Below, piece by piece: positions 9,900 to 22,025 of a DNA stretch of 64,000 nucleotides. Below the pieces are notes generated by a model that did not search any database, was not told where the DNA came from, and was given only the letters and a program-made list of their open reading frames with translations. How positions within the stretch are numbered: position 1 is the first letter of the stretch; every line of letters begins with the position of its first letter. The DNA is taken from NCBI GenBank assembly GCA_020809705.1, contig CP085835.1:1178001-1242000 (forward strand). The letters are read 5' to 3'. A program made the translations under genes and the position numbers. Source of the stretch: Calonectria ilicicola (Eukaryota; Ascomycota; Sordariomycetes; Hypocreales; Nectriaceae).

Positions 9900-11110
9900 G
9901 AACTGAAGGGAAGTTTAGAAGTAATGAGTTGAATTTATTTTGAGGTTTTGGGAGTGATTGATTCCTCCACCTCGAAGGCGTCTGAGGTGGTCTTTTGATT
10001 AGTATTGAATCTGCCCTTTGCTTCAAAGGGTGCCTGCTCTTGCGAGAAGGAAACAGTAGATAATGCCGTAAGGCTTAGAACAGTGAGATGCAGACAGTGG
10101 GGCTCATACCCAGCCTTTGATAGTGACTAAGAATACCCCAAAGGGTTCTGAGGTGGTCTTTATATCCTTCATAACTGGGTCAGCCTGGATAGCATTTGAG
10201 GGCTTTCTTGGTAGTGCCGGACCCCCTACCTGACCAAACATGTGAAAATGAGCAATCTGTAGACAATGCATTTGGTTTGCCATGTTGCAGCTCTCAATTC
10301 GTTCATTGGGTGTTTGTGGTGAGGACCAGGGTACGGAGGCCAACTAATGCAAGAAGGTCGGCTAGTGTGGGGGGTGCTTTCGTCTCATTTGCGAACTTGG
10401 ATCCACGGAAGACCGTATCTCACTGGCGCGCGTTGTGTTAAAAGCTGAATTGTAATTTTTGGGTGACATTATCTGTCATGTTTGCGTTGCATGGTTGAAT
10501 TCATACCGAAATATCCTGGCCATTGTCGGAGTGATGGCGGTGAGATACGGCGACCACCACCTCACTATTGACACTTCAGTGGCTGGTTCAACTGCCGTCT
10601 ACTGAGCAAGACGCGTGTTGAATGTTGTCCACTTGCTGGAAGAGCAGGGCATGTTGCATTTACCCCACATCCAAGATGGTCAGCCCAACGTCGTCATTGC
10701 CCATCAGCCGATCCCCGCTCGTTTTGCCGCCTCTCGCGAACAGTTTTTCAAACAATCCTCGAGCTAACGGACTACGAGGTAGCCAAAAGTTCAGATATTT
10801 GACTGTACAATTTCTGCAGCTGGAGTTTATTCATACTAGCAATGTCGCACACGCAAATCAGAAACTCTGCTGACCAAAAGGTCAACGTGCACATTCGAGT
10901 TGGTTGAAACCTGGCATTGCCTTTTTGTAATTGTCTCCAAGGATCAGAAAGGCAACCTTTGCTGCGTAAAAATACCATGCATTATTTGTCTTTTGTAGGT
11001 TAATCTCATGCATTCGATCCAAGCCCGGCACATTACTTCAATCCTACAAAGTTGTCCAATTCAACACCGCTGTTCTAGAATACACTGCCTTCGTAGCCTA
11101 TACTCTATCT
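9900..11110. other. Intergenic, no gene supported
   Basis: Upstream region of the zinc-finger gene and downstream region of the PQ-loop gene. The frames present (up to 83 codons) have no recognisable features. Confidence 0.55.
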
Positions 11111-12135
11111 TTACCCGCTCATAAGAGGAGTGGCCTCGTCAGGTAAATCATCCGTGGTTTGGCCAGTTGCTTCATCTGCCACCTCGTCCACCCTTCCGCC
11201 GGTTACTTCAACAGATGTTCCGTTTAAACGCCTCGTGGCCCGCCATATCATCGCTTGAAGAATCCCAAATGCGAGACTGGCTACAACATGCCATCCAAAT
11301 TGTATGCACCAGCCGATGAAGTCCGGACCCCAAGGCAAAGACATGAACGTATCCAGCGGCCAGGCGAAGGCGGTCACAATGAACACGCCAGCCTGGATTT
11401 GGACTCCGAGAACGCTGAGGGCGCTTGTATCCAAGCCAGATCTTAGCTCACGGGTCTGCGATCTATAAGCGAGGATAGCAAGGGCAGCGAGGATTGGGTT
11501 AATTAAGAAGACTGAATGAAGCTGGTAGAGAAAGACTTGCAACCAAGGACCAGGACCAATTCTAAGCTGGTTCGGCTCAGGGTTCCATAAAGCACTGACG
11601 ACGACGAAAAGTGGGAAAATGGTAATTATGAGGAACAAAAGGTATATGGAGAGAGCGGTAATTTTTGAACGAAGACCGGTAGGAGGAAAGATTAAATATC
11701 CACAGAAGCTATGCAAATCAGATTCAGCTGGAGACCAAGTTTACATAGCTGTTTGAAAGATGAGGGAGAAGAAATGATTCACGGGTGGGATGGGCTAGAC
11801 TAACAGGATCAGATGACCGACGCAGACGACACCAAACTTGGACATATTGAGCCAGTCAGGCAACGCTAGGGGCCGACGATAATTCATCTCTGGCTCTTCA
11901 ACGATGCTATTCAAGAGCGCAATCAGGAACTGCTCGGTTGCGGCAAGGAGGTTGATGAGCAGGTATGTGGGAGAGAGGCCGGTAGCATCTCGACGTGATA
12001 GAAGCCTATAGCATTGGGGCATGAAGGATATTGTGACAATGATAAGCAGAATGCTAAGCTGATATTAGCAATTTCTCATCGTGGTTGGCTACTGGTGAAG
12101 GTCGGATACATTCTGACTATATTTAGAGCATCCAT
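11111..12135 (-). CDS. PQ-loop repeat multi-pass membrane protein
   Basis: Three exons (12135-12110, 12053-11805, 11708-11111) join in frame to 290 residues. The first exon is only 26 nt (MDALNIVR plus two bases) and the splice regenerates a hydrophobic helix IILLIIVTISFMPQC. A PQ-loop signature follows directly (MPQCYRLLSRRDATGLSPTY) with six or so further hydrophobic segments, and the tail is acidic and polar. PQ-loop proteins include lysosomal and vacuolar amino-acid exporters and SWEET-like carriers, so a small-molecule transporter of an internal membrane is inferred. The second PQ motif is not obvious. The start at 12135 is chosen because the intron phase then fits exactly. Confidence 0.75.
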
Positions 12136-12901
12136 TTTGTTCTGAGTATGGGGTGGATGGATGGGTGACCAAAAGCCCTGGACAGATGAACTTGGTTCAG
12201 GTACTGTTGGATCTTGGCGATGCGGAGACGTCTGTGGAGAAAAAGGCTGCCGTTTGATGGCATTTTGGATTTAATAAATAATGATGAATTCTGGGAAAGG
12301 AACCCATAATTTGAGTGACATATTAATTGGGCTGCTGCCTGAATGAGGTGTCGTGTTGTGTCGTGTTATTCAACAATACAAATACAATGAACCTAACAAA
12401 TAGTTACTAAGCAGCAGGTTTCGTGGGTCGTGAGATGATGACGTTGCAGTGCAGGCAAAGAGTGTCGGAAGGGTGCGGGGGTGAGGCGGTGGGTGGTGCG
12501 GGGTTGGTGCGCGGCACAGCAAAGTTAAGCCACAAGGGAAGTGGAGCCTAAACTGTAAAAAGCGAGTTAACTAGACATAGACAAGGGAATATATCACCAA
12601 CGGCCCTTGTGTAGCCGTTTTTGGACATTTCTCTTGTTTCCTTTGGCAGTCCCAAGAGGAGCATATAGGTGACGGATGAACAGATCACATCTATTCATCG
12701 CGAGCGCTCGTTTACGAAAGAGTTGACGACGTGGCTGGTGTGCGACATGCACAGCCACCAAGGCAACATGGCGGCGGCAAGGACAAGGCAAACGCAGTGT
12801 GTGACAGGACAGTCAAGTTACCACCATTCGTTTTCCTTTTTCCGTCCGTTTATCCCTCTCTCTCTCTCTCTCTCTTGAGCACCTTGTATTGCACCACCAT
12901 C
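12136..12901. promoter_or_regulatory. Shared upstream region between PQ-loop and F-box/ankyrin genes
   Basis: The two genes diverge from this 766-bp region. It holds no gene. Just before the rightward start is a pyrimidine microsatellite (CT repeat, 12856-12875), a common feature of fungal 5' leaders. Confidence 0.55.
12856..12875. repeat. CT dinucleotide microsatellite in the 5' leader
   Basis: About ten CT units end 26 bp before the chosen ATG at 12902. Pyrimidine tracts of this kind lie near transcription starts of many filamentous-fungal genes. Confidence 0.8.
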
Positions 12902-15397
12902 ATGGAGGGCTCAACTGTCAACGACCAAACGTCGCCGTGGGTGCGCAGCCTGCCGCAGGAGATACTCCTCCTTATCGCCCAAGACCTCGACGCCGTCGAC
13001 ATCAAGAGCCTGCTCCTCACCTGTCGCACCTTCAGCCCGCGCCTCGGACGCGTGCTGATCGAGGCTGACATCCGAGAGGGCACGTACAACTCGCTCTTCT
13101 GGGCCTGCTTGATGGGCGACCCCGAGCTGGCCAAGGCGAGCCTGCTGGCTGGTGCTGACCCCAACGTCGGCTTTTGCCATGACCCCAGCCATCCCCCCAG
13201 CGACGACAACAACGATGACGATGACGCCCACTTTAGCCGCATAATCCGCCGACGCCGCATTCATGTCCGCGAGCGGCGCCAGCCCGATCACAAGCTCTTC
13301 CGTAAACCCGTCTTTCCAACCCACTTTCTCTACGGCAAGTGGTTGCCAACAGAGGACTTCGCCTGCAGTCCTCTCACCTTGGCCACCAAGTTGGACCACA
13401 TTGCCGTCATGAAGGTCTTGTTGGGTTTTTGGGATAATCCTTCGACAAAACCGACCCAGGTTTCCCGCCTCATTGAGAACCGTATCATCCCCCCGCGCTA
13501 CGTCCGCGACCCGCCTCCTCGTCATCGAAGCCGCTGGGCTGCCCGCCACTCTGTATCCCTAAGCCACATCCGCTCCGTCGAGGCCGCAGAGCTGTTACTG
13601 GCTGCTGGAGAAAATCAGGGCAGCAATCACGTCAACTCAAAGGGGAACCTCCAATGCCCGCCCCTGGCTTTGATTTTGATGCGTCATTGCCATACCAACA
13701 ATCCAAAACCCCCAAAATGCAGAATGTACCGAGGGAAGCGGCCACGCCGCCCTCTCTCACCCCACACACCCATTGAGCTGCCAGAGCTGGATGAAGCCAA
13801 ACTAGAACATATTGTTGAGCTCTTTCTCAGCTCCGGTGCGAATGCAAGCGCTGAATGTACGCCGAGTCTTCCGCATTATAATTTTCGCCAGTATTATGCG
13901 AGCCCCTTGTTCGGTGCAATTGAGACAGCGCGTCCTGAAATTATCAAGCAAATCATTGAAAAAAGCCCATTGGATTTTCAAAATGGGTATTCAGATTCCT
14001 CCCAAGCTCTTCTTCTTGCGCTGAAATGCCAAGAATGTGTCATGTTGTCGTGCCGGCATGACCATCTGGCACGAGACGGTCAGGACAGCCATAGTCACCT
14101 CCTCCAAATTTTTCTTGACAATGGAGTCTCTCCCAATGTCGCCATAGGCAGCGAAATGCGTGCTCTGTCTCATGCAATTTGCAATAATGCTGCTCAATGT
14201 TTTGATCTGCTTCTGAAGCGGGGAGCTGATCCAACATTCACCGACGCACACAACCTGACTCCTCTTGCCCATTCACTCAAAGTGGTGCAAAATCAATTCT
14301 TCTTTACATTGCTTGAATCTGGTGTCGACGTGAATCAGCCATCACTTCATGACAACGGCTTTACCCCATTAATGTTTGCCGCCGGCGATCTTATCCCAGC
14401 ATCCAAATTCGAACGTCTTCTCCAGGAGGGAGCCGATAAAGGAAAGACTGGACGGTTCAGTCCCAATAGTGACGTCTACTCATTACTACAATGCATTCTC
14501 TCAGGATTCCCACTCCCAACATCTGAATTTGAAGTAACTCGGTTTGAACACCATCATATCCACAAAATTCGCCACTTTATGCCCCCGAACTGTAAGATGG
14601 AGGACCCTGTTAAGGTTTACTCCTGTCGGAAGCATAAATTTGAATCTCTCATTTCACAGTCGTTAGATCCATCCAATTTCTATACTGAAGACGGGAGACA
14701 TGTCATTAACTGGGCCATCGACAATCTTTTCCAAGACGACTTGATCTTCGCCATCAAACTATTGGTTCCTTATTATGCATCTACCAAGCTGCCGACTGAC
14801 AGTGAAAACCCGCTTAACACACTTTTTAGCCCAGAACGGATAGTCGGCTATTTAGCATTCGGCACTCTGCCCAGAACATATGAAGCTCTCAATATAATGC
14901 TTGAGCACGATTTTCACACGAACGGGGTAGATATTAATAGCATTCTTCAATCTTTAAGCAAGATTAATACCAAATCTATGCATCAGACCGAAGATCCAGC
15001 TTGGAATGCTGTAACGCAGACTTGTAATGTGGGCCGCGAAGGCCGCCAGCTGTTGTTTGACCGGATCAAAGCAGACTCTCAGGTCGAATTTCTCATCAGA
15101 GATCTTTGGGATTCAGCCGCCATGGATGGGCGTCATCTGGCCCAACAAGCACAAATGGCCTATCTAGGGCACTCTTATGTACCAACTCGTCTCAATACGA
15201 TTGGCCGGATGATGAACCTTTTGCTTCAAAAAGGTGCCAATTTGTACCTCCAGGGCCCTGATGGACTTACCCCAAGTGAGAATGCAACGAGGAACAAGAC
15301 TCTACAGTTTATAGATAGGAAATGGCTCGACCCCCGGTCGGATCGGAGACTATCTCGCAGTAACAACCCAACATTTGTTCCTGTCCACCAACACTAA
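12902..15397 (+). CDS. F-box and ankyrin-repeat protein, 831 residues
   Basis: The open frame begins at 12731, but the ATG at 12902 is chosen because the protein then starts MEGSTVNDQTSPWVRSLPQE and leads straight into an F-box (SLPQEILLLIAQDLDAVDIK, LLLTCRTF, residues about 15-45). Ankyrin-type units follow: ACLMGDPELAKASLLAGADP, then LLLKRGADPTFTDAHNLTPL and LLQKGANLYLQGPDGLTPS near the end. An Arg/Pro-rich insert lies between. F-box proteins recruit substrates to SCF ubiquitin ligases through Skp1, with the ankyrin part giving specificity, so a substrate receptor is inferred; the target is unknown. No intron is needed. Confidence 0.85.
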   Translation: MEGSTVNDQTSPWVRSLPQEILLLIAQDLDAVDIKSLLLTCRTFSPRLGRVLIEADIREGTYNSLFWACLMGDPELAKASLLAGADPNVGFCHDPSHPPSDDNNDDDDAHFSRIIRRRRIHVRERRQPDHKLFRKPVFPTHFLYGKWLPTEDFACSPLTLATKLDHIAVMKVLLGFWDNPSTKPTQVSRLIENRIIPPRYVRDPPPRHRSRWAARHSVSLSHIRSVEAAELLLAAGENQGSNHVNSKGNLQCPPLALILMRHCHTNNPKPPKCRMYRGKRPRRPLSPHTPIELPELDEAKLEHIVELFLSSGANASAECTPSLPHYNFRQYYASPLFGAIETARPEIIKQIIEKSPLDFQNGYSDSSQALLLALKCQECVMLSCRHDHLARDGQDSHSHLLQIFLDNGVSPNVAIGSEMRALSHAICNNAAQCFDLLLKRGADPTFTDAHNLTPLAHSLKVVQNQFFFTLLESGVDVNQPSLHDNGFTPLMFAAGDLIPASKFERLLQEGADKGKTGRFSPNSDVYSLLQCILSGFPLPTSEFEVTRFEHHHIHKIRHFMPPNCKMEDPVKVYSCRKHKFESLISQSLDPSNFYTEDGRHVINWAIDNLFQDDLIFAIKLLVPYYASTKLPTDSENPLNTLFSPERIVGYLAFGTLPRTYEALNIMLEHDFHTNGVDINSILQSLSKINTKSMHQTEDPAWNAVTQTCNVGREGRQLLFDRIKADSQVEFLIRDLWDSAAMDGRHLAQQAQMAYLGHSYVPTRLNTIGRMMNLLLQKGANLYLQGPDGLTPSENATRNKTLQFIDRKWLDPRSDRRLSRSNNPTFVPVHQH

Positions 15398-17439
15398 TGC
15401 ATGAACGAATGAAAGAAAGTAGGGTAAGGAACAAAGGCTGAACAGAAACAAGGGGGGAGGATTGAGAAATGAGTCAGGTATCGGGGGATTAGCGTCCATT
15501 GCAGGGGCTAATCGTTGCCCGCTGCAGTGGGCTGCATCTTACAACCACGCCAATTAAAATCTGTTGGAAAGCAACATGTGACTAGCACGCGTGGAGTCTG
15601 GAGCAGGTGGCGCCGAAGTGATAGCACGGCAAGTTGTCAGCTGAATCTCTATTGCCAAGTTAGGCGCTTTGCAGTCTGGCAAAGCTACGAATCAATGATT
15701 TTTACGATAGTATTGTTAGTTTGTTTTAGTATTCAATAAATATGTGAGTTATGCTTTCGAGGTCCGACTATTCGTTCCCTAAGAGTGAACAACGAACATT
15801 TTAACTTGAATCCCCTGTGGTTGCGTCGTGACCAAGCCCCCTACCCAGCAAGATCTGGGGGGCTTGCCAAAATATTAGTGTTTGGTTTCGAGTTTGACCT
15901 TTGGTCATCAAGGCCTATCAGATGAATTAAACTGATCTGGCATCTGGTTGACATGAAAACGAAGCCACTAAATTGGCGGCCCGTTGCTTGCAGAAGTTTC
16001 AGTAGCTCGTGTTTTGACCATGCTCCACTTCCTCCGTCATCCCTTCATCCCTGTGTCTCGTCTTGCGAGTTCAGCTTTGAAGCTTGACCAATTATTGGCC
16101 AATGAAAAAAACCTTGGTTTTTACGTCCGCCCTATTAAGGTGGATCCAATAATTATTCCGGTTTTTGCTTTTGACCCTAGCCGAGGTGTCGACTTGATGT
16201 CGTGGCAGACAGGCTGGCAACCAGACTGGCGACTATTCACGGTATGCATCGCTCCCCAATGCTAACCCGTCAGATAGGATTGAAACCTATCGACCAATAA
16301 CTCGATAACTATTTCTTAAAGCTCTTTTCGAGTTTTTCGAACCTGAATTGAACAAGGGAGCCGGTGACGTGCATGAGTTTTAGCAAATGTAGGGTAGTTG
16401 GGGGAGGCATCGATTGGATCCACAGTGGATGCTCATTATGATTTCTGGTCTAAATTCTCACCGTCGCTTAAGAATTTCAGGGTCAGTGGGGAACATGACC
16501 AATCGATGTTCGAAAAGGGTAACATTTTTCACGGCTGAACGTCGCAGGGCAAAACTAAGTTATGGGAGCCTTGCAGATCGCGACAGTCCCGAGCCTAAAC
16601 AAGCAGGGGAGCCCGCACTCACTCGGCAAATCATATCTGATGATGGACGGCGGTCAGACTTGCTTCACTGCTTTTTTACTTTTTGTTCTCCTTTGCCGAG
16701 GCTGCACAATTTGGCAACTGAGTTGTGTGGTTAAGCAGCGGGTAGAGTTAAACCCCGACTTTGCAATTACTCTTTTGGGATGCATCGGGGAATTGTAGTG
16801 CGCCCGTTGGCAACGTGACGCTCGCTCCCCCTTGAGCCTAACCCCAGAAAAGGAATTCGTATGGGGATCCCAAAGCAGATCCGGGAGGGATTATATAATT
16901 TGGCCTTGTGTAAATTTCCACAAGGAGAGCCCAGACGTTGTCGTAGGGCCGAGCGGGCCCTGTGGCTAGGTGAATTGGCAGAACTTTGGGGGCTGGCCCA
17001 CCGTTAGCTTGGGGACTTTTGCGCCCTGTGTTTTGAACGGACGGCAGGAAATCACAACAGGAGGTGATCTAGCCTACATCGGCTGTGCGGCACCCGGCTC
17101 CGCTCAACGTGGCGATCCCAAGGCGGAGGTGCGCTGATTGGTGCAATGACTCTGGCATATGGGGCTGGTAGTGTGTTTGATTCATGACAAATGGTGATAA
17201 AATTAGTATTTCGGTAGTTAGTGCTGTAAGCCGATCCAGCTTCATCCGACCTAGTCCTCCGACGCGAGCCCAAGTTCCACCTTCGGCCTTAGCCGTGCCA
17301 TCAGCTAGAGGGAGGCCACATTGGTGTCATGCTGCCGATCATGAAACAAAAACCTGCCAGTCCCCACTGCCTGGGCTGTTCTCCAGCTTGAAAATCTTGC
17401 CTCTCTTGCGAGCACTCGAAATACCATCTCCACATCCAC
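15398..17439. other. Long intergenic region without a supported gene
   Basis: About 2 kb. Frames of up to 106 codons near 15984, 16414 and 16562 on the plus strand show no motifs or splice continuity. The last few hundred bases form the upstream region of the next gene. Confidence 0.55.
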
Positions 17440-18379
17440 ATGGCCAACCCTGAGCAGGAAGGATACAAGATGGCTCCCGCAGTAGGTATTTCGAATATCT
17501 GCGACATCTATCAACTCTAACAAGACATGAATCACAGTATGATGATGGCCCCGAGCTCGCCCCCCATGCTCAGGCTCCCGAAGTCTATCAGCCCGAGGTC
17601 AAGCAGTTCGATGGTTCGCAGGTGGGGCTTGACGACCAGCACCAGTACCACCAGAGCTACAACTCAGCCTACAACTCGGCCTATGGTTCAACGCCTGTTA
17701 CTTCGCCTTATCCCAATAATGCTCAGCTGCAATCGGAAGAAGCGGCTGTGCCCGAGGAGAAGAAAAAGCAAGGTTTCTTTGGCCCGACCACGATGGCCGT
17801 GATTATCGCCTTCCTGGCCATTGCCGTTATTGGTCTCGCAGCAGGCACAGGAGTTGCCGTCGGCAAATACAACGATGCTCTGAGCAAGTACAACGACGCG
17901 GAAAGCAAATACCAGGAAGCCAACCAGAAATTCGACGCGCTGAACTACACAACAACGTTCAATTACCTCAGCAACGGCTGCTCGGATCAAGACCTCAACA
18001 CCACTGGACCATCTTACACCACTCAGAGTAGGTTTAGCTCGTTACAGGCGAGCATAAATGCCAGTTACTGACAACGACCATAGACCCTCATAACCGCACA
18101 AAATACACCGTCCGATGCAACGCCAACATCGCTGTAGGACCATTCTACTCCCTCTTCGCCACAAACTTCAATAGCTGCATGGAAGCCTGCAGCGTGTGGA
18201 ACACAAACTACAACTACAGCCAGACCTGCCGAAGCGTGAATTACATCCCCGACTGGACAACACTGAGCCATTCTTGGGCCGACAGCGCTCCAGGAAATTG
18301 CTACTTGAAGGACGGCAACCCTATTTTCGACGGCACAAAGCCCGGCGTGGAGACACATAGCGGCATTCTGGATAGCTAA
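17440..18379 (+). CDS. Single-pass membrane protein with extracellular cysteine-rich (PAN/apple-like) domain
   Basis: Exons 17440-17481, 17538-18027 and 18084-18379 join to 275 residues. The N-terminal part is polar and rich in Tyr, Gln and Ser, including repeats of SAYN/SAYG. One hydrophobic helix (MAVIIAFLAIAVIGLAAGTG) follows a Lys-rich stop (EEKKKQ), giving a type II orientation. A short Lys/Tyr/Ala-rich coiled segment with three similar units (YNDALSK, YNDAESK, YQEANQK) leads to a domain with six Cys, including FNSCMEAC, SQTCRSVNY and GNCYLK. This Cys pattern is seen in fungal PAN-like extracellular modules. A cell-surface binding role is inferred; the family has no settled function. Confidence 0.8.
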
Positions 18380-18670
18380 GGGGGATGGGAAGGAGGAAAA
18401 CACACAAGCATTTGTTGGTGTTCTGGCGAGCGAAATCATCGAGCGTTTATTTCAAAACGAGGGAGTAATATTAGCATTAATTGAATGTAAGACTACAATC
18501 AAACGAATACTGAACCAGCAAAAACATTACGTCGTTCGCATTCATGTTTCACAGAGTGACGCGTCGGTGGAGTTGGGAAATGGAACACGGGAAAAAGAAT
18601 TCCGTGGTGAGATGATTGGTGGTCAATTGATTGGATGAAACGAAGCCACCACGGAAAAATATATATGCAA

Positions 18671-20348
18671 TTAATCAATGGTGATGCGCACCGACAGCGG
18701 GCCCTTCTTGGTGAAAATGACGACCGAATCGTGATCATAAGCGATGTCTTCAGCGGTGGTATCGTATAGTTTGGCTCTGGGAATGACGTGAAGTGCCAAC
18801 ATGGTGGTCATGATGAAGATTTCGCAAAATGCTAGGCTTGAGGGCGTGTGAGCGTTTGACGAGGATGGGGAGGATGATGAACTTACTTCTCGCCCACACA
18901 TGAGCGACTTCCTTTGCTAAAGGTAAGCAATGACTTGGAAAGCTTGTAATTTGGTTGGCCATCGATTAACCATCTCTGGGGGTTGTATTCTTCAGGGTTG
19001 GGATACAATTGCTCGTTTTGGTTACCAATGAGAGACATTATGCTGACGGGGGTATTTTTCGGAATGATCCATTCAGAGGTACCATCCTGACTTCGATAAT
19101 GCATATTCTCCGTCGGGGCAACTCTTGCTGATCTCATTGATACAGAGGGCATCAAACGCAGGGTTTCATGAATGGTAGCCCATAGATAAGGTCGACGTTC
19201 AAGCTCGACCCATTTTAGATTAGCTTGGTCAATACCCCGTAGATCTTGCATTAAAAGTTGGCAGTGTTCTGGCCGAGACAGAAGATAGTACGTGAGCACT
19301 GTAAGCACTGACTATTACATTGTCAATACACTGTCGTAGAACGTTGGCCAGAGGCGTTTAACTTACTGCTGTAGTCTCTGATCCAGCCAGCAAAAGCAAT
19401 ACGCCTTCACCAGAAAGTCGCTGAATAGACTTTTCTGGCGCTGGTAATATCTTGGAGGCCACAATGTCTGCGAAAATTCTTCCACTTTGGGGGTTCTTTA
19501 GTGCTGCTTTGACATGGCCAGGCACAGTGACATTCATCCATTTTAGCAGCGCTTTGGTCTCTTGGCCTAGAAGACCGGCTGTCCAGGGTATGATATACGC
19601 CATTATCCTTGCAGGTGCAAGATACCTAAGTATATGCGTAGCCTCAAAAAATGGCTTGCTCCAGTTCGAAAAGTTGGATTTCCAGCCATCTTGGGACAGA
19701 TATCCCATGGGCTCTCCAAAGGAGTACTGGGAAATGACATCTGCTGTATAGCAGTTAAATGCATCCCGCATCTCAACAGGTTTCCCTGCTGATTGCAGGA
19801 TTTTGTCAACGAAGACCTGGGCGAATTCCAACACCTCATGCTCTAATTTAAGCATTTGGTGTCGCGAGAAGAATTTCACGATGGAGCTTCTTCGTATATG
19901 GTGCAAATTGTGGGGGACGGACGAAAATGTACTTGATGAAAAAGACCCAGGGATAAAGCCGTTGAGATGGTGCTGCCATTTGTCACGTACGCTTCCAGGT
20001 GCACCATAGAGTTGGTCAGCAAACTGCGGGTCTGAACAATGAAGTTCATCAGGATTAATTCTCACGACCGGGCCTTGTGTTTTTGGTTTCATTAGTGACG
20101 GATGCAGAATGGAACTTTCGTGTCTACTGACCATAAATCTTATGCAATTCATGGATTTTGCGGCCATACCTACCTCCCAACCACAGGTCAAAGTAAGCCT
20201 CGTATAGATAGCTGGCGGCGGCCAATTTTGGTCCGGGGAATTTGGAGAGTTTGTGGAAAGGCGATATATTGTATAGCACAAGAAGAATATACCAAACAAA
20301 CCATAGACACACCAAGTAAATAATGATGGGAGATGAGATTGCGATCAT
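18671..20348 (-). CDS. Cytochrome P450 monooxygenase
   Basis: Four exons (20348-20132, 20073-19367, 19311-18887, 18836-18671) join to 504 residues, normal for a fungal microsomal P450. The N-terminus is a membrane anchor (IIIYLVCLWFVWYILLVL) followed by FPGPKLAA. The I-helix reads LLAGSETTA with the oxygen-binding Thr, the K-helix ETLRL, and the heme loop FSKGSRSCVG with the axial Cys at about 446. The region PVVRINPDELHCSD and the YSFGEPMGYL segment recall P450s annotated as trichodiene-oxygenase-like, but the substrate cannot be told. It stands alone: no backbone synthase or reductase lies nearby, so a role in secondary metabolism or detoxification is open. Confidence 0.9.
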
Positions 20349-22025
20349 TTTGTTCTGTTGAATCCTAGAAGTCTCGTTCGTATTAGGTGTGTGAAGGTAC
20401 TGGTGTGGTTAGAATGCAGCACTGATCAAATTTCTCAAGGTTTTATAGTGAATGACATGTGATTGTCTGATAATCTATCGTTTTGGGAGGGGAAAGGATT
20501 GGCGATAGTATGATGCCTCGTGACCCCCCATACCAAGTCACTTCTCAACGCCGCATTTCTGCATCATGCGCAAATTAATGATTATCAATATTTACGAGCG
20601 CATTTGAATAGATTTAATTCGTCCCATACCCTTCAGGAGCCATAGTGGCCTATGATAAGTATGGGGTTAGGTACCACTGCATCGCATCCATCTATTATTT
20701 CAGATGATCATTGGGTACCATCTGGAACATTCATATCGCATAACGTGGCATCGAAAGCCATTTCTAGAATTTACATCCGTCAATGCAGTTTCATGTGCAA
20801 CCTCTACAGCGTCGCATATGTCTATATACGAGTGAATAAACATGGTTGGCTAGTAGCCAATCCGGATGACCGGAATACTCATGACATACATGGACGTGGA
20901 GCATTGTAATTGGAAGATGGGGCTCGAGAATATGTGCTTCACTCATTTAGGACTCTGTTGATTACTGATAGCTGAATGCGATCTTTGCTGTTTATGGCAT
21001 ATACTCCCTCAGATTACAACCATTGGATTGCGTAGAAGGGGGGATGACCGTGTGTTGCATATAAGCGACAGAGCACGTGGATTAATAAAATCGCATTGGT
21101 TGGTGCTACACTTGAATTCTACATGGATTATGCTAGAATTTGTTCGCTGTATGTCTTGGCTTTTCCGATAAACGATTAATATCCGGAGGAGGTATCTGGA
21201 GGGCGGAGGTGGGTGTAATAGTAGTATCCGATGGGCATTTCTTATCGCGCATAAATCACATTGCCATCAAAAACAACATTCATCCAGTTGCTGAGTCCTC
21301 TAAATGGAGGGAAATGAGCTCTTGATTGATTCTTGTTTCGATAGGAAGTGAAACCGGGGCATCTTTGTGATCTGCCATGATGTCCTGCGGGAAGGGTTTT
21401 TGCTGTCGGGTTTCGGAAGGATTCAGGCGTATGATATGGAGGGAATGCCTCAATTAGGTGGCATGACCAGCAGCGAATACGGACTGGAATAGGTGGGTGG
21501 TTTTACGCTTGGGCCACGCCGATGCCGGGACAGAAGAAGGAGTTGATTGAGACTATTCGGGACATTCCGTGTCAGATTTATTTAGGATGCGATGCGGGGG
21601 ATGAATGCGTTGTCGGCATATGCATGACTTGTTCTCTTCATCTTTTCGCTCCTCGTGCATAAATCGTCATTCGCTTCGCGTCCCTTTGCTCTACTCGGGA
21701 TTCCAGCTTCATGTCTCACACTGCGGGATAAAGCTAGAGCAATAGAATAGAGTCATTGTTTCCCCTCACGGAACAAAGTGGGGCCTAAGTGACGCGACTT
21801 TGTGATTTGGCCTCTTTAGCCAACCAACAGGCTCGCCACTCGCCCTGACTCTGGCCCTCCCCGCAGCCAAAAGCAAATGGGCAGAGGCCCGGCTTGCCTG
21901 GACCAAAACAGCTCACGCCTTCGCTTGACGCGTCGCGCCATCGTCATCGTCAAAATCATCATCATCGTCATTGTCATCATCTCTCATTCTATTGCTCTCT
22001 CGGACTTTCGGGGACCCTGTCCGCC
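20349..22025. other. Intergenic, divergent upstream regions
   Basis: The region separates the P450 and the next F-box gene, which diverge. No gene is supported. Close to the right end (about 21940-21985) is an imperfect CAT/GTC triplet-rich tract in the presumed 5' leader of the F-box gene. Confidence 0.55.

Noticed and set aside
12911..13549. Long antisense frame opposite the F-box/ankyrin gene
   Set aside because: Shadow of a GC-rich coding region; the sense frame carries clear F-box and ankyrin motifs.
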